Source: Shewanella sp. KX20019 (GTDB taxonomy: Bacteria; Pseudomonadota; Gammaproteobacteria; Enterobacterales; Shewanellaceae). From it: a DNA stretch of 64,000 nt. This document shows, one piece after another, positions 8,907 through 21,043 of this stretch. The notes under the pieces are model-generated. The model ran no database searches, was not told the DNA's origin, and saw nothing but the letters and a program-made list of their open reading frames with translations. A program made the position numbers and the translations under genes. Location: positions 5,242,510-5,306,509 of the forward strand of contig NZ_CP068437.1 in assembly GCF_016757755.1 (NCBI RefSeq), written 5' to 3'. The stretch's first letter is position 1. Every line of letters starts with the position of its first letter.

Positions 8907-10451
8907 ATGACGACTCGCAAACGCCCGCTGGCATTGCTGATCCTCGATGGCTGGGGTCACCGTGAAAACACGCAAAAAAATGCTGTTTTTCATGCAAATA
9001 CTCCTGTTCTCGACAAGCTAAATGCGCAATATCCAAATAGTTTAATTTCAGGTTCCGGCCTTGATGTTGGTCTACCAGACGGCCAAATGGGCAACTCTGA
9101 AGTTGGCCACATCAATATTGGTTCAGGCCGTATTGTCTATCAAGAGTTAACTCGCATCGGTAAAGCTATCGATGATGGTGAGTTCGATACCAATCCAGCA
9201 CTCACCGCTGCAGTTGATGGCGCAGTCAAAGCCAATGGCGCAGTTCATATTATGGGACTGCTCTCACCAGGCGGTGTGCATAGTCACCAAGATCATATCG
9301 AAGCCATGTGTCGCCTTGCTGTAAAACGTGGTGCCACTAAGGTCTATCTACATGCCTTTTTGGATGGTCGTGATACTCCACCACGCAGCGCTAAAGCAGG
9401 TTTGGGGCATTTCGAAGAGATGTTTAACACCCTAGGCACTGGCCAAGTAGCTTCAGTTATTGGTCGCTACTATGCAATGGACCGAGATAACCGCTGGGAC
9501 CGCGTTTCACAAGCTTATGAACTGATCACTGAAGGCAAGGGCTTACATCAAGCAGAAAGCGCTACAGCAGCGATTGAATCCGCTTACGCTCGCGATGAAA
9601 ATGATGAGTTTGTAGCGAGTACTGCAATACCTGATGCTGAAGGTAACATTGCCAAGCTAGAAGACAATGATGCACTGATTTTCATGAACTTCCGTGCTGA
9701 CCGTGCCCGCCAAATCACTCGTAGCTTTGTTGATGCTGACTTTGATGGTTTTGAACGCGCCGTAACACCTAAAGCGCACTTTGTTATGCTAACAGAGTAT
9801 GCAGCTAACATTGATGCCGCCATTGCTTACCCGTCAACAGATCTGGTCAACACTTTAGGCGAAACACTACAAGATCAGAACATGACACAGCTGCGCATTT
9901 CGGAAACCGAAAAATACGCTCACGTCACTTTCTTCTTTAACGGTGGTAAAGAGGAGCCTTTCGAAGGCGAAGATCGCATCTTAATCCAATCACCCAAAAT
10001 CGCTACTTATGACCTGCAGCCAGAAATGAGTTCAACAGAGCTCACTGATAAGCTCGTTGCAGCAATAGAATCAACCGATTATGACGTGATTATATGTAAC
10101 TATCCGAACGGCGATATGGTTGGTCACACTGGTAATTTTGATGCTGCGGTTCAAGCCTGTGAAGCGGTCGATAGCTGTTTAGGTCGAGTAGTAGAAGCAT
10201 TAGACAAGGTTGGCGGTGAGTGTTTAATCACAGCAGATCATGGTAATGCTGAACAAATGACAGATGAAACGACTGGGCAGGCACATACTGCTCACACCAG
10301 CGAACTGGTACCACTGATCTATGTTGGGCGTGATGCAGATATAGAAAAAGGCGGTCGTTTGAGTGATTTAGCGCCGACTATGTTAACCTTGATGGGACGA
10401 GAAGTGCCTGAAGAGATGACAGGCCGAGCGATAATTAAACTCAAAGAGTAA
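8907..10451 (+). CDS. gpmM: 2,3-bisphosphoglycerate-independent phosphoglycerate mutase
   Basis: GpmM interconverts 3- and 2-phosphoglycerate in glycolysis and gluconeogenesis, using two Mn ions and a phosphoserine intermediate. The 514-residue sequence shows the metal site LILDGWG (D14), the nucleophile Ser64 in MGNSEVGH, the DGRDTPP substrate loop, and the C-terminal ITADHGNAEQM metal ligands. The length is typical. It leads the envC-ctpA-yibQ group, as in E. coli (gpmM-envC-yibQ). A repeat element begins directly after its stop codon, which may uncouple it from envC. Confidence 0.98.
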   Translation: MTTRKRPLALLILDGWGHRENTQKNAVFHANTPVLDKLNAQYPNSLISGSGLDVGLPDGQMGNSEVGHINIGSGRIVYQELTRIGKAIDDGEFDTNPALTAAVDGAVKANGAVHIMGLLSPGGVHSHQDHIEAMCRLAVKRGATKVYLHAFLDGRDTPPRSAKAGLGHFEEMFNTLGTGQVASVIGRYYAMDRDNRWDRVSQAYELITEGKGLHQAESATAAIESAYARDENDEFVASTAIPDAEGNIAKLEDNDALIFMNFRADRARQITRSFVDADFDGFERAVTPKAHFVMLTEYAANIDAAIAYPSTDLVNTLGETLQDQNMTQLRISETEKYAHVTFFFNGGKEEPFEGEDRILIQSPKIATYDLQPEMSSTELTDKLVAAIESTDYDVIICNYPNGDMVGHTGNFDAAVQACEAVDSCLGRVVEALDKVGGECLITADHGNAEQMTDETTGQAHTAHTSELVPLIYVGRDADIEKGGRLSDLAPTMLTLMGREVPEEMTGRAIIKLKE

Positions 10452-10720
10452 TATACCAACTCCACTAAAGATGTGATCGATTCAGAGCTTTCTCAGGGCT
10501 TTCAATTCCAGGCGCATTGTGGAAGAAATGGTTATTCCCTTTTGAGGCAATGCAACGCAGCAGTGAAAGTCCTGAGAAGCTCACGTTGTGAGGGTTTAAA
10601 ATCACTTAATACAGCACATGTGGCTTTCGATATAGAATAACGATTAGCTACAAGCCACTTGCTTGTCTAAAGTGATTTTAATTCCCGCTGAATGAACAAC
10701 TATTTAATGGAATTGGTATA
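10452..10720. mobile_element. MITE-like repeat element, copy 1, filling the gpmM-envC gap
   Basis: A 269-bp non-coding element bounded by imperfect terminal inverted repeats, TATACCAACTCCACTAAA at the left and the reverse complement TATACCAATTCCATTAAA at the right. It is related along its length to the element at 25979-26246 in the opposite orientation; shared blocks include TGTTCATTCAG, GGGAATAACCATT and TTATTCTATATCGA. It encodes no transposase. It starts one base after the gpmM stop and ends four bases before the envC start. Confidence 0.8.
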
Positions 10721-10724
10721 ACAC

Positions 10725-11858
10725 GTGAACATTCGACTTTTTATCAAAGCCAGCATTATTGCTGGCTTTATATCACTTCCTATATCGGTAAATGCGACGG
10801 ATCTCGATCGGCGACAATCTGAGCTTAAGTCGATTCAGGCACAGATTAACAAGCAGCAATCTGCAGTTAAAAATACCCATAAACAGAGAGAACGCTTAAT
10901 CTCTTTGCTGAAGAAAGATGAGCAAGCCATCGCAGTGGCTGCAAAAAAAGTCAATAAAACCAAACAAGAGTTAGTCCAAATAGACAAAACGTTAACAGAA
11001 CTCAGCAGCAAGTATATTCAGTTAGATAAACTGAAAACGATCCAACAGAAAACCTTATCGAATCAACTTGCTAGTGCCTATTTGGCGGGTAACCACGACT
11101 ACAGTAAAATGTTGCTCAATCAACAATCTCCAGCCAGTATTGAACGCCTGCTTGCTTACTACCAATATTTAAACAATGCCCGTATCGCGTCGATAAAACA
11201 GCTACAAACGACCATTGTTGAACTTGATGAAATAAAGCTAAAGCAGCAAGAAAATCAAAATAGACTGAATAAGTTAGCTCTTGAGCAACAGCAGCAAGCT
11301 AAACGCTTAAACCAAGAACAGTCTCAACGCCAACAAACCTTAACTCAATTGCAAAGAACACTCAGTAACAGTGGTGCAAAACTGGAGCAGCTACAAATAG
11401 AGGAAGCCAGTTTAAAACGTGTGGTCGAGCAAGCCCTATTGGCGATGAAAAATAATCCGGCGTTCGAAGGCTTATCCAGCAAACGTAAATTAAAGTGGCC
11501 TACTAAGGGTCGAATCAAATCAGGTTTCGGCAGTAAACGCTCAGGCCAAGTGAAATGGAAAGGCGTGACAATTTCCGCCGCAGAAGGACAAAATATCGAA
11601 GCTATTGCTGGCGGACAAGTGATCTATGCAGACTGGTTGCGTGGCTTTGGCATGGTATTAGTTGTCGATCACGGCAAAGGATTCATGAGCTTATATGGAC
11701 ATGCACAAACCCTGCTAAAAGCAGCGGGAGACACCGTTAACAAGGGCGAATACATTGCATTAGTCGGTCGTTCAGGTGGACAGACTGAGTCTGGCCTATA
11801 CTTTGAAGTAAGACATAAAGGGCAAGCTGTCGATCCAGCTCGATATTGTAAGCGGTAG
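10725..11858 (+). CDS. envC: Murein hydrolase activator EnvC
   Basis: EnvC is a periplasmic protein recruited to the division site that activates the amidases AmiA and AmiB. The 377-residue product has a signal peptide (cut near residue 24, VNA), a long glutamine-rich coiled coil (about 27-250) and a C-terminal LytM/M23 domain. The catalytic HxH of active M23 enzymes is replaced in ESGLYFEVRH, so the domain should be an activator, not a peptidase. The start is a GTG at 10725, and the region that should hold its ribosome-binding site is the end of a repeat element. It is followed by ctpA after 33 bp. Confidence 0.92.
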   Translation: MNIRLFIKASIIAGFISLPISVNATDLDRRQSELKSIQAQINKQQSAVKNTHKQRERLISLLKKDEQAIAVAAKKVNKTKQELVQIDKTLTELSSKYIQLDKLKTIQQKTLSNQLASAYLAGNHDYSKMLLNQQSPASIERLLAYYQYLNNARIASIKQLQTTIVELDEIKLKQQENQNRLNKLALEQQQQAKRLNQEQSQRQQTLTQLQRTLSNSGAKLEQLQIEEASLKRVVEQALLAMKNNPAFEGLSSKRKLKWPTKGRIKSGFGSKRSGQVKWKGVTISAAEGQNIEAIAGGQVIYADWLRGFGMVLVVDHGKGFMSLYGHAQTLLKAAGDTVNKGEYIALVGRSGGQTESGLYFEVRHKGQAVDPARYCKR

Positions 11859-11891
11859 ACACAAAATCCCTTTCTTATACAAGGGGTTTAT

Positions 11892-13097
11892 ATGTCAGGA
11901 ATTATCCGTAACCTTAGTTATGCCTCCGCGGGTTTAGTATTAGGTCTGTCACTTACCTTATTTGGCCAAGAGCATACGCAGCAATATAAAACACGCGTCG
12001 ATTATCCCGTATTACTCGATGTCATCGATACAATTGAAACCTATTATGTAAAAAAGTTCACTGAAGAAGAGCTCATTGAAGCGGCTATTGAGGGGATTTT
12101 TTCCAAACTCGATCCCTATTCCAGCTTTCTAGATAAACAGGCCTTCACCAATATCCAAGAGAGTAACGACGGTGAATATTTTGGCTTTGGCGTAGAGATA
12201 GCGACAGACAATGATCAAATTACCATTGTGACTCCCTTCCCCCAATCACCGGCAGAATTAGCCGGCATTATGCCCGGTGACAGGGTTGTAAAGCTTAATC
12301 AACAATTAGTTACCGCTGATAAACTAGCAACCCTACTCGATGAAATAAAGCAGCATAGCTACGACAAGAAAGCGATAAACTTAGAGCTAATTAGGGCAAA
12401 CTCCGAAACAACTTACAGCGTCACTATCAGCCCTAGCCTTATCACCATTAACTCTGTAGAAGCACAGTTACTAGACAACCAAATAGGTTATATAAGGCTG
12501 TCGAGCTTTCAAGAAAACTCGACTCAAGATCTGGTTAAGCAGCTCGCATTATGGCAAACAAAACCTCTAAATGGGCTTATTCTTGACCTTCGAAATAATC
12601 CTGGCGGGCTGCTGGATCAAGCAATTCAAATCGCAGATGTTTTTTTAGATCAAGGAAGAATAGTTGCAACTGAAGGGCGCTTCTTTGACGCTAATTCTGA
12701 TTACTACGCCTCACCTCAAACCATGGTAAAAAGCGTACCAATGTTGGTTTTAATCAATAAAGGATCAGCATCAGCATCGGAGGTGCTTGCTGCTGCTCTA
12801 CAAGAAAATGGCAGAGCTAAACTTATCGGTCAAACAAGTTTTGGCAAAGGCACAGTTCAAAGTCTGATCCCTACACTTACAGAAGGAAATGCCATTAAGC
12901 TAACCATTGCCAAATACACCACTCCCAATGGCAAAGACATTCACTCCAAAGGCATAGTCCCCGATATTAAAGTGGCATTAGAGACTGTAACAAGTGATCA
13001 AAATATGCCTATAATCAATGCAAACTCACTCACGGGTGATATTGCTGAAGATAAACTAGTAAACTCAGCAATTGCCTGGATTAAAACAGAAAAATAA
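11892..13097 (+). CDS. S41-family C-terminal processing peptidase (periplasmic, CtpA-like)
   Basis: A 401-residue protein with an N-terminal hydrophobic anchor or signal (about 8-24), a PDZ domain (about 97-180) and an S41 protease domain. The Ser/Lys dyad is seen in NKGSASASE (289-297) and TSFGKGTVQ (Lys319). Family members trim or degrade periplasmic proteins after their C-termini are captured by the PDZ domain. It lies between envC and yibQ, a common arrangement in gammaproteobacteria, which suggests a role in cell-envelope or peptidoglycan hydrolase turnover. A GGGG-containing site precedes the ATG. Substrate is not visible from sequence. Confidence 0.9.
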   Translation: MSGIIRNLSYASAGLVLGLSLTLFGQEHTQQYKTRVDYPVLLDVIDTIETYYVKKFTEEELIEAAIEGIFSKLDPYSSFLDKQAFTNIQESNDGEYFGFGVEIATDNDQITIVTPFPQSPAELAGIMPGDRVVKLNQQLVTADKLATLLDEIKQHSYDKKAINLELIRANSETTYSVTISPSLITINSVEAQLLDNQIGYIRLSSFQENSTQDLVKQLALWQTKPLNGLILDLRNNPGGLLDQAIQIADVFLDQGRIVATEGRFFDANSDYYASPQTMVKSVPMLVLINKGSASASEVLAAALQENGRAKLIGQTSFGKGTVQSLIPTLTEGNAIKLTIAKYTTPNGKDIHSKGIVPDIKVALETVTSDQNMPIINANSLTGDIAEDKLVNSAIAWIKTEK

Positions 13098-13105
13098 CCT
13101 ATACA

Positions 13106-13861
13106 GTGCGCTATTTACTATTTTGCTTTTTATTATTTAGTTCGAATGTTTTTGCCGCAAGGATTGCCATCATTATTGACGATATTGGATATCGCCAATC
13201 AGATAAGGCTGTGCTGGCATTACCCTCAAATGTCACTCTCTCGGTGTTACCACTCACGCCTTTAGGCAAAACAGTCGCCATCCAAGCATACCAGCAAGGT
13301 AGTGAGATTTTAGTACATCTACCAATGCAAGCGCTCAATGGCAAAACGATAGGGCCAGGTGCATTAACTAACATAATGTCAGAGCAAGACTTTAAACAGC
13401 AACTCGAACACGCCATAGATAGCGTACCTTTTGCTATTGGTGCTAATAACCATATGGGAAGCTTACTAACCCAACTTAGCGAACCGATGCACTGGGTAAT
13501 GGATACCCTAATTGAACGAGATATCTATTTTATAGACAGTGTGACCACTAAATATAGTCAAGCTGGGGCGATAGCAGAAGAGGTTGGCGTACCCTTGTTA
13601 AAGAGAACAATATTTCTCGATAACGACAAATCAAACGCGGGATTAGAATTTCAATTTCAAAAAGCAATAGAACTTGCTAAAACGCTGGATAATATCGTTG
13701 TTATTGCTCACCCGTATCCAGAGACACTGGAGTTTTTGAACAATAATCTTCATCGATTAGCAGAGGCAAATATCGCCTTGGTGCCACCATCAAGGCTATT
13801 ACCATTCAGTGTGGCAACTAAAGAGGAAGCTGTAAAAAATCCTACTGTAAGATTGAGATAG
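13106..13861 (+). CDS. yibQ: Divergent polysaccharide deacetylase family protein YibQ
   Basis: A 251-residue secreted protein of the divergent polysaccharide deacetylase family. It has a signal peptide (cut near residue 17, VFA), IAIIIDDIGYR at the first strand, the HLPMQA and NNHMGSLLT motifs, and a later HPYPETLEFL. These align with the deacetylase fold, but enzymatic activity of YibQ has not been shown to my knowledge. The start codon is GTG at 13106, 8 bp after ctpA, so translation is likely coupled. Its 3' end overlaps the convergent nsrR gene by 20 bp. Confidence 0.88.
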   Translation: MRYLLFCFLLFSSNVFAARIAIIIDDIGYRQSDKAVLALPSNVTLSVLPLTPLGKTVAIQAYQQGSEILVHLPMQALNGKTIGPGALTNIMSEQDFKQQLEHAIDSVPFAIGANNHMGSLLTQLSEPMHWVMDTLIERDIYFIDSVTTKYSQAGAIAEEVGVPLLKRTIFLDNDKSNAGLEFQFQKAIELAKTLDNIVVIAHPYPETLEFLNNNLHRLAEANIALVPPSRLLPFSVATKEEAVKNPTVRLR

Positions 13862-14291
13862 AAAGGTCAGGTAGTAATGATTTTAGCTCTTTATTGTTAC
13901 TTACAATCACATCTAAGGTATAGCCATCAAGCACCGCTAAATAGGCATTAACCGCTTCAGCAAGTACACTTTTTAACTTACAAGCTGGCGTCATTATGCA
14001 GTATGGCTTACTACAATCTATCGGAGATAGGGAGTTTTCGAGAGCACGTACAACTTGACCTACGTTGATTTCGTTAGCAGGTATAGCCAACTTAAAACCA
14101 CCACTCTTGCCTCTTACTGTTTTTAAATAGCCCAATTTCCCAAGATGATGTACAACTTTAGAAATATGGTTAGCTGACAAGTTAAACACATCTGTAATTT
14201 CTGAGATACGAAAAAGCGTCTCACGCTCTGGATGCAAAGCCAGATACATAAGTGTTCTCAATCCAAAATCAGTGTAACGAGTTAACTGCAT
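13842..14291 (-). CDS. nsrR: Rrf2-family nitric-oxide sensing repressor NsrR
   Basis: A 149-residue Rrf2-family regulator. The winged helix-turn-helix occupies the N-terminal 70 residues, with VRGKSGGFKL as the wing. Three cysteines at 93, 98 and 104 (DCSKPYCIMTPAC) match the Fe-S ligands of NsrR, whose cluster is damaged by NO, releasing repression of NO-detoxifying genes. The close similarity to E. coli NsrR around these cysteines separates it from IscR. It overlaps the convergent yibQ by 20 bp. No NO-detoxification gene is in the window, so it acts elsewhere. Confidence 0.9.
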   Translation of the reverse strand: MQLTRYTDFGLRTLMYLALHPERETLFRISEITDVFNLSANHISKVVHHLGKLGYLKTVRGKSGGFKLAIPANEINVGQVVRALENSLSPIDCSKPYCIMTPACKLKSVLAEAVNAYLAVLDGYTLDVIVSNNKELKSLLPDLSISILQ

Positions 14292-14330
14292 TGCTTATCA
14301 ATCCATATATTGACTATCAAACTTAAGTTT

Positions 14331-14585
14331 CTAGATGTTTGTTGCTTGTTCCAGCGAGCTGATAAGCCATAAAGCTTCTTCATTATTAGTGCCACAAACA
14401 TCTTCAATTGCTGCAAATTGACCACAAACAGCTGGTCGATCTGATTTGCCAAAAAGCCTACATAAATTACCATCATTCAACTGAATACACCTAACTCCTG
14501 CAGGTTTACCGTGAGGCATACCAGGAATAGGAGTGGTTATAGAAGGCGCAATGCAGCAAGCACCACAACCTAGTCGACAATTCAT
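14331..14585 (-). CDS. YkgJ-family cysteine-cluster protein
   Basis: An 84-residue protein whose N-terminus carries C3-x3-C7-x2-C10-C11, followed by conserved C33, C42 and C54-type positions, the pattern of the YkgJ/UPF0153 family thought to bind Zn or an Fe-S cluster. No enzymatic role is known to me. It lies 39 bp upstream of nsrR on the same strand and may share its transcript. A second overlapping frame at 14282-14476 looks like a shadow. Confidence 0.85.
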   Translation of the reverse strand: MNCRLGCGACCIAPSITTPIPGMPHGKPAGVRCIQLNDGNLCRLFGKSDRPAVCGQFAAIEDVCGTNNEEALWLISSLEQATNI

Positions 14586-14881
14586 CTTAATACCTTAAAT
14601 TAGCAATGCTCATTATACCGCGATTAAACATAATTGATTTGTATCACATCACATACTGCTCAGCAGCAAGTCAATATCTTACCCTAATAGTGATCACGGC
14701 ATACTATTTAGCAGCTATAGACAATTTTTGCTACTCATAATTACAGCATGAAGAAACACCGCAACAACAGTTAAGGCTGATAGCAATATGGTAAGAGCAA
14801 ACTTGCAGATATCAAGGGACACTCGCCAATGTATAAGAGAGATCAAAAATAACCATTATTAGCCAACTTTTTACTTCAGAT
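14586..14881. other. Gene-free stretch between YkgJ-family gene and tRNA region
   Basis: About 300 bp with no open frame of credible length on either strand and no hairpin I could support. It should hold the promoter of the leftward YkgJ-family gene. Confidence 0.6.
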
Positions 14882-14887
14882 AAAACG

Positions 14888-14918
14888 AAAAAAGCCCCTA
14901 CATTGCTGTAGAGGCTTT
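14888..14918 (-). terminator. Terminator at end of rRNA operon (duplicated copy)
   Basis: On the minus strand a GCCTCTACA/TGTAGGGGC stem with a small loop is followed by TTTTTTCG. It is identical to the terminator near 15050-15080, because this block is part of a tandem duplication. Confidence 0.8.
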
Positions 14919-14929
14919 CGTCTTTGTGT

Positions 14930-15026
14930 TGGCGGAGTGGACGGGACTCGAGCCCGTGTGCCTTCGGCATGCGAGACAGGCCACTTTCCGTTTAATAAAG
15001 AAGCTAACCAACTGAACTACGGCTCC
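14930..15026 (-). pseudogene. Degenerate tRNA-Asp-like pseudogene
   Basis: A 97-nt relic of a tRNA-Asp. The 3' end (T arm and CCA) is the same as in the intact tRNA-Asp 162 bp away, and the 5' 25 bases are near-identical. The middle carries 20 extra bases and unrelated sequence. Acceptor positions 5 and 6 no longer pair, the D stem is broken, and no 5-bp anticodon stem forms. It lies in a duplicated block with an identical terminator. Confidence 0.75.
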
Positions 15027-15049
15027 TTTAGCTTTATCTTATCCAAACG

Positions 15050-15080
15050 AAAAAAGCCCCTACATTGCTGTAGAGGCTTT
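15050..15080 (-). terminator. Terminator downstream of tRNA-Asp
   Basis: On the minus strand a GCCTCTACA/TGTAGGGGC hairpin is followed by TTTTTTCG, 12 bp past the CCA end of tRNA-Asp. Read-through would enter the pseudo-tRNA. Confidence 0.8.
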
Positions 15081-15091
15081 CGTCTTTGTGT

Positions 15092-15168
15092 TGGCGGAGT
15101 GGACGGGACTCGAACCCGCGACCCCCGGCGTGACAGGCCGGTATTCTAACCAACTGAACTACCACTCC
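15092..15168 (-). tRNA. tRNA-Asp (anticodon GTC)
   Basis: A 77-nt tRNA with encoded CCA. The acceptor stem GGAGTGG/CCACTCC pairs fully. The D arm is GTTC..GAAT, the anticodon arm is CCGGC CTGTCAC GCCGG with anticodon GTC at 15134-15132, and the T loop is TTCGAGT. It follows the 5S gene by about 105 bp and is the distal gene of the rRNA operon, as in E. coli rrn operons ending in tRNA-Asp. Confidence 0.97.
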
Positions 15169-15240
15169 TTTAGCAAATTGCCGAAGCATTTCACTAAATT
15201 CTTTATAGTCTCTGATATGTCACTATCAGTAGACTTTAAC

Positions 15241-15260
15241 TTCACTTTCTAGAAAGTGAA
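15241..15260. repeat. Perfect 20-bp palindrome between 5S rRNA and tRNA-Asp
   Basis: TTCACTTTCT followed by its exact reverse complement AGAAAGTGAA. In RNA it forms a 7 to 9-bp hairpin just after 5S rRNA. It could be a processing signal or a weak terminator that lowers read-through into the tRNA. Confidence 0.6.
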
Positions 15261-15273
15261 AATCAAATTAGGC

Positions 15274-15391
15274 GCCTGGAAATGACCTACTCTCACATGG
15301 GGAAACCCCACACTACCATCGGCGATACTGTGTTTCACTTCTGAGTTCGGAATGGGATCAGGTGGGACCACAGCTCTATGGTTTCCAGACA
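15274..15391 (-). rRNA. rrf: 5S ribosomal RNA
   Basis: About 118 nt that align by eye to E. coli 5S rRNA on the minus strand. Conserved pieces include GTGGTCCCACCTGA, CCGAACTCAGAAGTGAAAC and CGCCGATGGTAGTGTGGGG, and the ends TGTCTGG/CCAGGCG pair. Ends are estimated to within a few bases. It is the third rRNA gene of the operon. Confidence 0.95.
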
Positions 15392-15558
15392 AATTTGGTT
15401 ATTACTTTCAGCTTTAAAAAAGCTAAAGGTAAAAGTTTAGAAAGCTGTTACTCGCTACCGCAAGTAATATTAAATTATTGAGTCAACACACACATTAAGT
15501 GCTTCTAATTCTGGTTTCTGTCGAAACATCAGTCTCATACAAAACCCATCAGGGTTGT

Positions 15559-18463
<2,905 letters not shown>

Positions 18464-18860
18464 ATACAACCCAAATAAGTCTCTATGAGAAATAATCGTT
18501 GTTTCAAGCGGGTAAGCTCAAAACAGTCGTATCGTAACTAATGGTTTCTACTTTCGCCAAAATTAGAATTTTTAACTCGTAACCGTTAAGTCACAAGCCA
18601 AGACACTTAATGTTTAAGTGTTTAGAACTCAATTTTTTAATTTCGCGCTAATCCTATAAATAACAATACGATAAATCGTAGCTGCTATCCCTTTCAGATT
18701 AACACTATCAGCTTTCCAAATTTTTAAAGAACGATATCACTGCAACAAGGCAGGATATTTTGTCGCTCACCTCAACTCAATTAAGAGATAAGGAGAACAA
18801 GCAATCTGTGTGGACACTCAAACGTATTTGCATACTTCAGATGCGAGTTAGTCGTATAGG
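18464..18860 (-). other. 16S-23S spacer without tRNA genes
   Basis: About 397 bp. No tRNA-Ile, tRNA-Ala or tRNA-Glu cloverleaf was found in it. It holds a boxA-like antitermination site (TTCTTTAAAAA on the minus strand, near 18720-18732). Near 18794-18820 a segment is complementary to the rrn leader (18797 AGCAATCTGTGTGG against leader CCACACAGATTTGCT at 20591-20605), so the two can form the long 16S processing stem cut by RNase III. Confidence 0.75.
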
Positions 18861-20403
<1,543 letters not shown>

Positions 20404-20613
20404 AAGTTTTTTGCTTTACCCCGTTAAGAGCAAAGCGGCTCAATGAATTATACTGTTTTTCAAATATCCGAAGATATTCGAAGTTTACATATTGCTATGG
20501 TCACTCAGTGGTTCATTGAGTTAATATTTTTGATTGCCGACATTCCGAAGAACAGAAGGCAATTTCGAATAACTCAACACCTGTGAGTGCCCACACAGAT
20601 TTGCTTGTCATAT

Positions 20614-20624
20614 TGTTAAAGAGC
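20614..20624 (-). promoter_or_regulatory. boxA antitermination site in rRNA leader
   Basis: GCTCTTTAACA on the minus strand matches the boxA consensus bound by NusB/NusE. It is located between the promoters and the 16S gene, as expected for rRNA antitermination. Confidence 0.8.
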
Positions 20625-20682
20625 GTGACATCAATCTTTCAGATGTCGCCGAAGACGCTAGGTCGTTGGCTTGAGGAGGCGT

Positions 20683-20710
20683 ATTCTACACTCTCCAGTG
20701 TCGGCGTCAA
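20683..20710 (-). promoter_or_regulatory. rRNA operon promoter, proximal (P2-like)
   Basis: On the minus strand TTGACG (20710-20705) and TAGAAT (20688-20683) are separated by 16 bp, followed by a GC-rich discriminator ACGCCTCC. This is the layout of a growth-rate controlled rrn promoter. Confidence 0.8.
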
Positions 20711-20897
20711 GGGCTTATTTTAAGAAGTTTTTCAAGCGATGATTTCTTAATCACTCTCGTGAAATCAATCATTACCCGAAGCCCTTAAAGCGCTTGTCAC
20801 CTGAATCAAATCTCCGAAGAAGTTTAACTCTCTAACACTGCTGCAAGTCCCGTACAACCTAAGCTGTTGGCCTGCTGTGCCGTGTCAGTGGATGCGT

Positions 20898-20925
20898 ATT
20901 ATAGGGAAACTCAGGGAGAGCACAA
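20898..20925 (-). promoter_or_regulatory. rRNA operon promoter, distal (P1-like)
   Basis: On the minus strand TTGTGC (20925-20920) and a perfect TATAAT (20903-20898) are separated by 16 bp. It lies 215 bp upstream of the proximal promoter. The sequence further upstream is A/T-rich, fitting an UP element, though Fis sites were not assigned. Confidence 0.75.
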
Positions 20926-20997
20926 GGGGCTAAATACTAAAAAGTGCAATAAAAATGAAATAAGTTGCTTAAGCGGATACTTCTCAATCGATACGTA

Positions 20998-21022
20998 CAA
21001 AAAAGGGGCTAAAAGCCCCTTC
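20998..21022 (-). terminator. Terminator after ccoG
   Basis: GGGGCT/AGCCCC with a 3-base loop, followed on the minus strand by TTTTTTG. It lies 22 bp past the ccoG stop and insulates it from the rRNA promoters. Confidence 0.88.
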
Positions 21023-21043
21023 TAGTTTGTTTAAACCATTAAA

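Noticed and set aside
14937..15149. Open frame across the tRNA region with a DGTRTRDP-type sequence
   Set aside because: It is a translation of tRNA-Asp and its degenerate copy on the opposite strand, a well-known annotation artefact.
18464..18860. Search for tRNA genes in the 16S-23S spacer
   Set aside because: No cloverleaf was found; the spacer holds only boxA and processing sequences.
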